Assembly: GCF_001186125.1 (NCBI RefSeq)
Contig: NW_014040128.1
Location: forward strand, 1 to 29,776
DNA length: 29,776 bases
DNA from: Sphaeroforma arctica JP610
Taxonomy: Eukaryota; Opisthokonta; Ichthyosporea; Ichthyophonida
Direction of reading: 5' to 3'
Shown piece by piece: positions 1 through 9,362 of this stretch (positions are counted from its first letter, which is position 1; each line of letters starts with the position of its first letter). The position numbers were made by a program, and so were the translations under genes. The notes under the pieces were generated by a model. That model was not told where the DNA came from and searched no databases. It worked only from the letters and a program-made list of their open reading frames with translations.

Positions 1-21
1 CCATCAAGTGATTGACCAACA

Positions 22-125
22 GCCACCAACTGACTTAACAACTACCACCAACTGACTTACTGACTTAGACAACAACCACCAACTGACTTACTGACTTAGA
101 CAACAACCACCAACTGACTTAAACG
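22..125. repeat. 31-bp tandem repeat
   Basis: A unit beginning ccaccaactgacttac recurs at 45, 76 and 107, an exact 31-bp period, with a partial copy from about 22. It is low complexity (ACTGACTTA-rich), and I see no gene in it. It lies downstream of the small minus-strand ORF. Confidence 0.85.
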
Positions 126-194
126 ACAATGCGCCGTCACAAAGGTCCCAAAACGTATTCATATTTTTGTTCCCACATGTTTAATGGTATACTA

Positions 195-452
195 TTATGT
201 AACAAAATCATTTCTGTAGTGGAAGTTATCGAGGGCGACAAGCTTAGTCAGGCGTACCACAAATAGTTCAACTTTTGTACGAGTTTGCAAACCATGAAGG
301 TAGATTGGATACATGGGAAACATACCCACGGCTTGTGACACAATGCTTCCCGTATTCGTATCCTTCGCATAGTTGGTTTGTATCGATGTGCTCGCTGCAC
401 CGCCTGCTGTGATACCGAGGATGATTATAATGGGGTATAATCCGGTCGACAT
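195..452 (-). CDS. small putative single-pass membrane protein, unidentified
   Basis: An 85-codon reading frame opens at an ATG at 452 and reads MSTGLYPIIIILGITAGG. A hydrophobic stretch at residues 5-20 looks like one membrane helix right after a very short N-terminus. The rest is mixed polar sequence ending in NDFVT. A strong donor-like GTATGT follows codon 42 (about 324 on the minus strand), so the true protein may be the first 42 residues plus a downstream exon that I cannot place. The short N-terminus plus helix layout resembles small respiratory-complex subunits such as NDUFA1 (MWFE) or NDUFA4 (MLRQ), but no diagnostic motif is visible, so I assign no name. It is divergent to the MSL1-like gene and shares its upstream region. 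It could also be a chance ORF. Confidence 0.35.
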   Translation of the reverse strand: MSTGLYPIIIILGITAGGAASTSIQTNYAKDTNTGSIVSQAVGMFPMYPIYLHGLQTRTKVELFVVRLTKLVALDNFHYRNDFVT

Positions 453-1176
453 AGTGCACTCACATGTACCACCCAAAATCAATCTTAATAAATATGAACT
501 GTGTATCTTTAGATATAATATATATTGTTGTATTTACAAACCATATTGTAGGTCCATACATTATATATATTTATAATTATTTATAAAACCCTTTTTTTTG
601 TGTTGCAATTATGTTGATGACGTCACATATGCATTGTGTTTGATCTCGCCCACCACAGACGCCAGTAGAGAGTGACCAGTGACTATCGACTACAGCACCT
701 GAGCAGTGAGCAGTCTGTGACTGTCTAAATAAATATGTGGTCTGTGGTCTGCGACTCTGCGGGTGTCGGCATTTTAAACTTTTGCATCACATAAATACTT
801 AATTTGTGATATATTCACGCGATTTTGTGACCGTTACGCTTCTGTATTGGGATATGAGAGTGGTACTTCGGTCCTTGAAGTACGTTGAAATAGCGCCGCC
901 GCATTACTGTACACAGACACAGATGTGGCTCACTAGCTGAGCCTAGTTGTTCCTATCTCGAGTATAAGTCGGGAAGCGTGACGCCGGATATTGGCAATTA
1001 TTCGAAACGTCACATACAGTAAAGCAATTTGCTCTACCGTTGTATTTTGGACAGTCCCTACGGTGCACTCGAAGCCAACGATACGGCCCAAACATAAATA
1101 AACACAGCTACAACGTAAGCAACAGGGAGTCGCATGATAATCGTGGAATAGTTATCACCCAAGTATATCTGTCAAG
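453..1176. other. divergent intergenic region upstream of the MSL1-like gene
   Basis: This stretch separates the small minus-strand ORF from the MSL1-like ATG. It is AT-rich to about 600 and then mixed. It holds a perfect CRE octamer at 618-625 and an ACTG/GAGTG-rich tract at about 660-760 that resembles tracts elsewhere in the window. No convincing coding exon is visible, and transcription starts for both genes should lie here. Confidence 0.5.
618..625. promoter_or_regulatory. CRE palindrome (bZIP/CREB-ATF type site)
   Basis: The octamer TGACGTCA is the full palindromic cAMP-response element bound by CREB/ATF-type bZIP factors. It lies between two divergent start codons, about 165 bp from one and 550 bp from the other. 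The match is exact, but an 8-mer can occur by chance and function is inferred from position only. Confidence 0.4.
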
Positions 1177-2706
1177 ATGGACCCCAAGAACAAACAGACC
1201 ATCATCGATGTTGACGCGGAGGTGATACCGGAAGAGCCCATGAAGCCTTTATCACCGAGTATGGAGGGTTTGAGGAACGAGAACAAGCGGCTAAGGCTGA
1301 CAAACGAATCGTATTCAAATATTATGCACCAGCTGAGAGACGCGCAGGGGCTTATCAAAAATCTGAAAGATGACATCGAAGCGAAGGATAAGAAGATCGC
1401 ACGTTTAGAGCGCCGCTTTCACGCCAAAGAACGCAACTACAACGACAACGGCGCCAGTTCTGAGGAAGAGGAGGAGGATGAGGATGAGGATACGGCGTCT
1501 GTCGTATCAACAGACGATACAGGTGATGATGACATTGAGGTTTTATCACCTATCCAATACACACGTGGGCATATGAAGGCACCACGTGGACGGATGAATG
1601 CATTCACCGGCGCACGTGGTGGCAGACATGGTAGCAGTCGAACACGTTCACGCGCGCAGATTCGCAGGCAAGCACTGAGCGTGCACTCGAGTGCGGAAAA
1701 CGAGTCGCCTACTGTGGCAACTGCTCGGGGGGGCAGAAGGAAACGCTACCCACAAAAAATGCCAAACGGTAGTGGTGATATGGATGTCGGTATCGATGGG
1801 GTTAGCAACGCACCTGTGCAAAGCCGTACAGAGAGCCGGGTGTTACGAGGACGAGGTGCCCTGTATCGTTCGAATGTAGATGATACGGAAAATGCGAAAC
1901 ATGACAGTACCACGATTGTAATGACCAGAGGGAGGGGACTAAAGCGCTCGCTTCCGCGTAGTACGCAGTCACGTACAAGCACGCGCACACGCACTCGAGT
2001 GGAGAGGTCTGGAGCCATATCCTCGGGCGGAGTGCCTCAGCACACACACACAGACGAGGACGATAGAGACGGACCTGTAGATGACAGCAATGCAAGCGAC
2101 ACCGGCAGTGACGACGAACCTGACAGTGACGATGGGCCTGGTGACAGCGATGACGAGAGGGAAAGAGAGCGACCGGAACGAGAGAGACAGGAGTTTGAGA
2201 AGTGGGACTCTGAGTGGAATCCTCTGTTTAGATCGGCAATTGTTCCTGTGGACCCTGCTATGGTACCAACCGTCGATGCGGCTGAGAAAGCCGCGCGAAA
2301 GGAGGCTATACCAGGTGAGCGTAGGATATTTGACGTGTAGCGCGTTTGTCGAGATGTCGCTGCGTACAATATCAGTCACCATTTCTTTATCAAAGCTGCT
2401 TTCAGACCTATCATAGCTTTCCGAACACACTACATGAAGAATTTTGAGAAGCTAGGCGGGCTTAGCATGAATATGGAGTATTGTTTGACTCTTAAAGTTG
2501 GGATTGAATGTGGGTGTTTGCGAGTGATACTGCCGACAATTGTGAGCACAAATATCGATACGTGCTCTAGAAGGATATGCACAGATTATACCCGGATGTG
2601 TACTCCTGCCGAGGTGCTTTCATATAACTGCTTGTATTCACTTGGTTTTCTTCGAAATACCTGCGCCCGTGTTTTAACTAGAAACCCTGTCACTTTTCCT
2701 TTGCGG

Positions 2707-2783
<77 letters not shown>

Positions 2784-4875
2784 ACGTATATATATATATA
2801 TGTTGTTGTTTTCGATGTTGTATTTGATATTGATGCGCATACATGTACTGTACGCTTGTATGCATACTTTTGTTGAGACCTCATCTTTGAGACACCCGTC
2901 TTAACGTGCTTTATCCCTGACTCTGCTGAAACAGTACCAAATTGGCGAGTTGTCGGTTTTGAATCTAACGCAATAGATGATCGTCCCGGGCATATCGAGG
3001 TGTGTACACACTGTCTTTACTTCCAGCCATCGATCTACTGACAATTTGTATTTATGTCGAAATTGTATACGTGTTGCTGTGTACGACCCTGCGTAAAACC
3101 CTGTCTATGGATTCATGACTGCCGTGTAAAACCCTGTGTATAACCTTGTCTGTGGATGCATGACTAGCGCACGGAATTTAGAATATTGTCATGTATACCG
3201 GTGTACCAGATATGTCAATTTTCCTGTGCTGTGTATTTTTTTGAGATAAGGAATTGTTACTGCCACCGGTTTGGTATCATCGAAAGTGAAGGGGAATAGG
3301 CACTGAAATGACGTGAATTGTCCGCATATATGTTGTTGTTTCGTTTAGGCGCTAGTTCGCGTTCCCACAGAAAAATACTTTCTCCTGCGTACTTGACTGA
3401 CAGCCGTCTAAACCGACATTAGAAATCACACGTACACGTGTATACCACACACACACACACGCGCGCAGGACATGAGCGATGCCGCCTACGACAAACGACA
3501 CCGCAAATATGAAGCCCTCGAGAAGCGGCGCAAACGCACAGACCATGAACGCCTCCTACTTGATCAGCAACTAATAACGACTCAAGCGGGAGTTAAGGAA
3601 GCGGACCAGGCAAGAGGAAACACGGAACAGAATATTCTCACAGACGTGTACAGTCTCTTCCCCGACCCATACACGAATCTCAAGGCCATTGAGGTGACCT
3701 TGAAGCTGCCGTACGTTGCCTGGGGTGCGAGTGTGCCAAAGGAACTATGCTATAGGCTGCAGGAGATCCGACACGAGACCGCGCACGAACGAGCTAAGAG
3801 ATGTCAGGCATTTGCCCTGCCAGTTTCGGGTAGCCTGTCTTTCCAGACCGAGATGATGGCCCAGAAAGCCCAATTAAAACACAAAAGGACCAGGATGGCT
3901 CTCGCAGCGCCCATACAAGCTAACCCGGGCAGAACCCGTACACGTGTTAACTCGACTAACAGCGTTGCGTCAAATCAGTCACGTGGCCGGACTTTAACCG
4001 CAGGTGGATCGGCTAGCAAGCGGTTGAAGCGAGATCTATCCCAAACCAAGCGACGCACATCATCACGACTTCACAGCGCTGCCAGCGCACAGTCGGAGGG
4101 AGCGGCGGAAGCGATTCCTTCTGCTGATGTGAACGTTAGCCCGCACACAGCTGCTTTAGATACGAATTCTCAAAAAGCAGTATCTATAGCGGACAAAGAT
4201 AAGAATGTAGGACCTTCAACGGTACGGGGTTCAATGAGGACACAAAATAGCTCAGTACCACCAGTGGGGAAAGGTGAAAATGAGATACCACACCGCACAC
4301 GCTCACGGTCAGGGCGCAAGCGGACACCCCCACCACGTACACGTGCGTCCACACGTACCCGATCACAGACTCCCAGCCACGCACTCAATGCATCAATTTC
4401 GCTTGAACCAGTACCGCCCTTGTCAGTAACAAATACCGCAAGAAAGATCGAGGATATGGAACAGACCGTGTCGCAATCTGCTAGTAAGGCCCCAGAAGCG
4501 GCGGTTGCGCAACCTCTGGCACTGCGTTCGTCTACTCCACCGCTTTCGCCATCACCGTTGCCAACGAATTGTGTGTGGAGAGCACGTTCGATAGATGGTA
4601 GTATGAGCAAGCCTGTGGCTGTTGGGAAATGTTTGCCAACGGGGAAAGGGAACAAAGACGAAGAGAATGAAAGTCAATCAAATGCAGCTGAGGCAGTCGA
4701 TAGTGCTGTACACTCAAGAGCGAAGGAGGAAGTAGATAAGGATGACGATATGCCGCCAAGTGTCAGTATAAGCAGTTTAATAACAGGCCTGCAAGAGGGC
4801 AGCAAGAAATCTGCGGATCAAGCTCCACTTTTGTTGAGGTTTAAACGTGTCACACCCGTTGATGCGGTTGAGTGA
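1177..4875 (+). CDS. MSL1: MSL1-like PEHE-domain chromatin scaffold, three exons
   Basis: Exons are 1177-2314, 2935-2999 and 3469-4875. Phases agree (1138 nt, 65 nt, 1407 nt), giving about 869 residues. The start ATG has a strong context (aagATGG). Residues 30-87 form a basic coiled coil (ENKRLRL to KKIARLERRF), the expected place for the MSL2-binding helix of MSL1. An acidic run (SSEEEEEDEDED) and RG/RTRTR low-complexity sequence follow. The 65-nt exon supplies VPNWRVVGF, then exon 3 continues DMSDAAYDKRHRKYE, KRRKRTDHER, SLFPDP and LPYVAWGASVPK. This is the order of the PEHE domain that binds the MOF acetyltransferase (residues about 380-520). The C-terminal 350 residues look disordered and basic. 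In animals MSL1 scaffolds MOF, MSL2 and MSL3 for H4K16 acetylation. A KANSL1-type PEHE protein is the alternative, but the N-terminal coiled coil and the LPYVAWG block favour MSL1. Confidence 0.8.
2708..2801. repeat. (TA)n/(CA)n compound microsatellite in MSL1-like intron 1
   Basis: Alternating TA, CA, TA, TG and TA blocks make a compound dinucleotide tract inside intron 1 (2315-2934). The long frames that cross it are repeat artefacts. Confidence 0.95.
3091..3170. repeat. imperfect tandem duplication in MSL1-like intron 2
   Basis: Two diverged copies of a unit running from gtaaaaccctgtctatgg to atgcatgact lie next to each other inside intron 2 (3000-3468). I see no coding sequence in the rest of that intron. 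Confidence 0.6.
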
Positions 4876-6200
4876 CGGACTGAAAAGTACAAAGTATCGT
4901 AAAAGTCGAGGTGGGACAGTTCACTATCAGAGACCGCAAGAAAATCACGTTACGTTGCTACATTTATCAAGTTCCACGGAATACATGGGATAGTGAACGA
5001 TATAAGGTGGTATAGTAGGCAGGCACTGGATTGCTTTACAGTCGTGCTCAGTTGCAGTTTATAAAAATTTGATTGAATAGCTCGAAGAGGCAAACTTTGT
5101 CGAATATTCGGCCGCATGAGTGCATGGATGATCGTGAGTGACAAAACTTTGAACTGTTTGTCGACTGCTATTGAGAACATCTTACCATAGTATACGTGCA
5201 TGTGAATGGTCAGTGAGCTCCTTCGACGCTGTACCCATTATGTACTCGGTTGCATACACTTCAAGTTTTGGACTGTTTACCGCACTTTGTTCCTGTACTG
5301 CTTTAAGAATCACGAATTCAGGTTCATTGATTCTAGTTTTGGAGGGCTAGGCAATACCTTGCGAGTATTCGAGACGACCTGGTTTTAGCATTGAGGTGAA
5401 ATAATAGTTTTGGCTCTCCCTCACTTGGCCGAGTATTGGGGCGGAGACATATGCCACCTTCACTATGTGATATTCCTTGTTCACGATGAATGAAGATTGC
5501 TATTATAAAAACGAGACATCCTGACTGATTTGAAATTTACAACAAAACTGATTTTTTGTATTGGGATTATCATTAATATAGGCTTAAGTTTTACTGTGTT
5601 CTGGTGCAGCTTGTGTCTGGTGTGCCAGATGGGTTTCACAGGTTTGTCTAATTTTCTTGAACTGTCGATCTATCACATGGGGATCTCCACTTTACCAGAT
5701 ACTCTGGTCCGGGGGGAGTTCATCTTCCAAATCGATATATTCTTACAATTTAAAAATGCAAGAAAACGGATCTTGAACTTCTTGGTTCGTGGTTCTGTTT
5801 TTGTTTTTTAAAAACAACAAAATAATAGACATTTGTGATTAAAAGTGAAATTCGATAAACTCAAAATCTTCGAAGACATTGCACGTGCAAAAATAATAGG
5901 CGCTGAAGTACAAAAGTCGAAGTCGCCCGATATTTCGCGCAGATACTCAAACATCAATCAACAGACACCCATACCACATCGTTGGTTGTCGCACTCGCCA
6001 GACTGCAAAATTTGGGTGGGAAATAAGTGAAGATTATATTAGTTATTGAAAGATCCTTGAACGGCCACCTTAGTGAAATGTTTGACACGAACGCATTACG
6101 ATACAGTAGCAGTAACAGTGTAAGGCAGCCGAAAGTCAAATTACTTCTGCGCTAATATGGAAAGCATCCACATCCAAGCAACATAATATTGGCATGACCG
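4876..6200. other. intergenic, no supported gene
   Basis: This is the 3' flank of the MSL1-like gene. The short open frames here (for example 5530-5811 on the plus strand) begin at non-ATG codons and match no family I recognise. No clear AATAAA follows the MSL1-like stop closely; an ATTAAA variant occurs at 5838-5843. Part of this may be 3' UTR. Confidence 0.5.
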
Positions 6201-6224
6201 CATACCTCCTGATCTCCTTTATCT

Positions 6225-7480
6225 CTACGCACGCGCGAGGCCGCGAGCAGGGCTGAGCAGTGAGCGCCGGAGCCTCTGACGTCTGGGCCTTTGAGTCTGG
6301 GGGCCTGAGGCTGAGGGCCGTGAGCCGTGAGGGTATTTTTATAAAAATAGTATCGTGTACTGGGGCAGTGGGGGCGGGCTGGGGTAAGGCACAGGTTTTT
6401 TAATGGGTGTCTGAGTCTGACTGTCTGACTGTCTGTGGCTCTGGGCCCACTGCGTCGTCACGTGGCTAGATATTTTTAAAAGTTTTAAAATAAGCATTTA
6501 AAAAAAAATAAAAACAATATTTCTGCAGATACACTGATACAGACAGCATCAGGAATTTTTTAAATACGTATGTACAGTACGTGTGTCACACCAACATCCT
6601 GTTTTTTTATATTAGTTTTCTTAATAATTATAGCCCGCTAAAAATAAAGTAAAATAGTACATATGAAATATGAATGCGCTATGAGTATGACGTATGTATG
6701 AGACATTCATTGACACTATGAGTCTATGATTCTTTGTACAATATCATTGTCGTACAATTTTAATTATTGTGACAAATAACTCAACGTCCAATGTACGAAG
6801 TGCCCGAGGCTCGAGAGTCGAGAGGTCTTGGCGTGAATCAACTTCCCAAATCTATGGCAAATCTAAAACTTTAGTCCCAGGCTTTCAGGGGGTATTAGCT
6901 TTTTTTTGTTTTGAACTAATAACAATTATTTACTGCACAGTAATATTTTCTGTCGTGGACTCGCTGAGTCGCTGCCCTCAACCCAACAGCCCCCGTGCCC
7001 ATTCGGGCCCCTCTCTGAGTCTGGTGGTGTTGGCAGTTGGCCGCTGGCGTCTTGGATTTGGAATCCTGGGACCTGGACAGGCTGGACTCCTGGAGTCCTC
7101 TGAGGAGTGGGGACTGGTCCCTGGACAGTAGACTGTGATGAAGTGATATCATATTTGTTGTATGTTTTTAAAATATTAAAAAACAGCTAAAACATTTTTA
7201 TTCATCAACACTTGTATTATTTTATAAAGTTTATTCCATACATAGTCATAGCCTTCTAAATTGAAACAACATATCCTTCTATTTATATATTTGTTTATAT
7301 ATTGATGATCACTGAACTGTGATCACTGACACTATCACTCAATGTGAAGTCATCACTGTGAATGTGAACTGTGATGTGTTAACTGTGAAGTGTGAACTTT
7401 CAACTTTGAAGGACTGTGACTCTGAGACTGAGAGTGTGACCTTCTTGCTTGTGTGTGCGTGTGTGTGAAGGGCGGGGTTT
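6225..7480. other. G-rich GAGTG/CTGACTG tracts in an AT-rich intergenic region
   Basis: Tracts at about 6230-6470, 6955-7130 and 7300-7470 are built from short words such as ctgag, gtgag, tgactg and ggactcc, and stand out from the AT-rich surroundings. An open frame over 6916-7152 is a by-product of this composition. Similar tracts recur at about 660-760, 23930-24010, 24475-24620 and 24790-24990. Confidence 0.4.
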
Positions 7481-7910
7481 GATTTTCACTTTGTCGCTTC
7501 GTTTTGTTTTATTGTTTTGTTTTAAACATGCTCATATAAAAAAAAACAAAATACATATTTGTAACAAGATTTGCAATGCACATTTATAGCCCCAGGCCTT
7601 TTTTTTAAAAACGGGTTCGGATTTTATGTTCAGATTTTTTTGGCGGGGTAAACCTGCCTTTTTTTTATATATCCTAACCAAGAATACTTTTAGGAAAATT
7701 GTTTTTTTAAATGAATAAAATTCGTTTACGTACCAACCAAAAGTAAAACTTGTGAAGTTGAAGACAATTCCTAAGTTCCTGTACGTATTTATACCAAAAA
7801 AGTGAGCTTACGTAAAAATAAATCCGAATCCGTAAATCGGATGCGAACGTAAATTTCCTTTTTGTTTTCAAAAATATAAATAAAAGGAGTACGAGTCGCA
7901 TCACTCCCCT
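7481..7910. other. AT-rich intergenic DNA, nothing recognised
   Basis: The stretch has poly(A)/poly(T) runs and two imperfectly opposed segments (gggttcggattttat near 7612 and the reverse of ggattcggattta near 7825). These could be remnants of inverted termini. No gene is visible. Confidence 0.3.
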
Positions 7911-8070
7911 GCCTAAACTTTATGACTTAAAAAACTAAAATGCCTAAATTTCTTGAATAAAAGCCCCTTTAATATGCCTAAATTTTATTACTTAAAACCC
8001 CTTATGCTTAAATTTTACACCTAAAAACCCTTATGCCTAAATTTTATGACTAAAAACCCATTTGATCTAA
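7911..8070. repeat. degenerate tandem repeat, TGCCTAAATTTTATGAC type
   Basis: Four to five diverged copies of a unit of about 30-40 bp (tgcctaaattttatgact plus taaaaaccc) lie in tandem. The CCTAAA and AAACCC words resemble the telomere-like words seen elsewhere in the window, but the repeat is not a canonical telomere array. Confidence 0.65.
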
Positions 8071-8237
8071 ACTCTACAGCAACGCTTTCGGTGATAAAAC
8101 CAAAACTCGAAGTCGGAAATTTCCAAATTGTGACAGGGAGGGTCATCAAAATGACAATAATACGTCATCAAAAAAATAGACAATAAATAGAATTGAATAG
8201 CTATGTGTTTTTACATTCATATTGCTTCTTGAATACT

Positions 8238-8724
8238 GGTCGGTCCTGCCCCTGAATTTGAAAATGAAATGAAATATGAAATATGAAATTTCAGAGCCCA
8301 AATTTCACTTCTAGGCATGTGTCGGCGAGACCAGTCCCACCGCTGATTTTCAAGAATGTAATGAAATGAAAAACATTTTTGTTCTCAAAAAATAAAAAAT
8401 TTCATACCGAAATTATTTACAATACTTATCCTTCATTTGTTATGTTTTCCAAAAAATCAAAATTTGCAAGAATGATTTTTTTTGGCGGTTGTTTTTGGGC
8501 TTTTTTTAAAATCTACATTCTAAAACTCAAAAATTCTTAAGATAACCAATAGAATCACAATTTCACTCATATTCCATTTTTCATTCCATTTTTCACTAAT
8601 ATACAAATTCCTTCCAACTTCGCAAGTTGAAAAAAGAAGTTAATGAAATTTCATTTTATTTCCAAAAATGAAATGAAATTCATTTTTTTGTGAAATTTAA
8701 CTAATTTCGGCGGCAGGACTGACC
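8238..8724. mobile_element. MITE-like non-autonomous DNA element
   Basis: The left end GGTCGGTCCTGCC (8238-8250) and right end GGCAGGACTGACC (8712-8724) are inverted repeats with one mismatch, and similarity extends inward into AATTT-type sequence. The 487-bp interior is AT-rich, full of AAATG/ATTTC words and has no reading frame, as expected for a MITE. A third related terminus (GACCAGTCCCACCGCTGATT) starts near 8329 in the same orientation as the left end, suggesting a nested or rearranged copy. I see no clean target-site duplication, so the superfamily is not assigned. Confidence 0.55.
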
Positions 8725-8950
8725 CTAATATTCACACTAATCACAGCAAGAAGAAGGCTACGAATATATGTACAAACAATAATTGTTCTAAAATATTTAC
8801 ATAAATAAATACATAGTTGGCTGCGATAATCCAAACCAGACGAAATACGAATTCGAACCCAGAAAACCGGCTCAATAAGGAAGGTTTAAGCTTGTATATG
8901 TAGCAAGTTCAATGTCATAGCATTCGGTGGTCGTCCACAGTTATCGCACA

Positions 8951-9234
8951 ATGTCAGACAACGTACCGATAGCAGATTTCACCTGCCAGTACTGTTCTAG
9001 GGTATGTCAAACCAGGCATCACAAAAAACGATTTCTACCCTAGTGAATAAATAACAAGTTATTTCGAACAGAGGGAAATATTGTCTTAATTCTATTGCTT
9101 AATTTGTAGTTATATACGTATTCCGGGTCACATATGTGTTGCAGATGATCACGGAATCGTCAACAAATCAACTCGTAGAACACAATTCTCGTAAAACACA
9201 GTTGTTATTCAAATACGTAAACAGACACAGACAG

Positions 9235-9272
<38 letters not shown>

Positions 9273-9325
9273 GTTTATACAAGTATACTATACAAATATA
9301 ATCTATATATGTATATACATACACA

Positions 9326-9362
<37 letters not shown>

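Noticed and set aside
8840-8870. tRNA T-arm-like ttcgaaccc
   Set aside because: There is no matching acceptor stem, D-arm or anticodon arm upstream.
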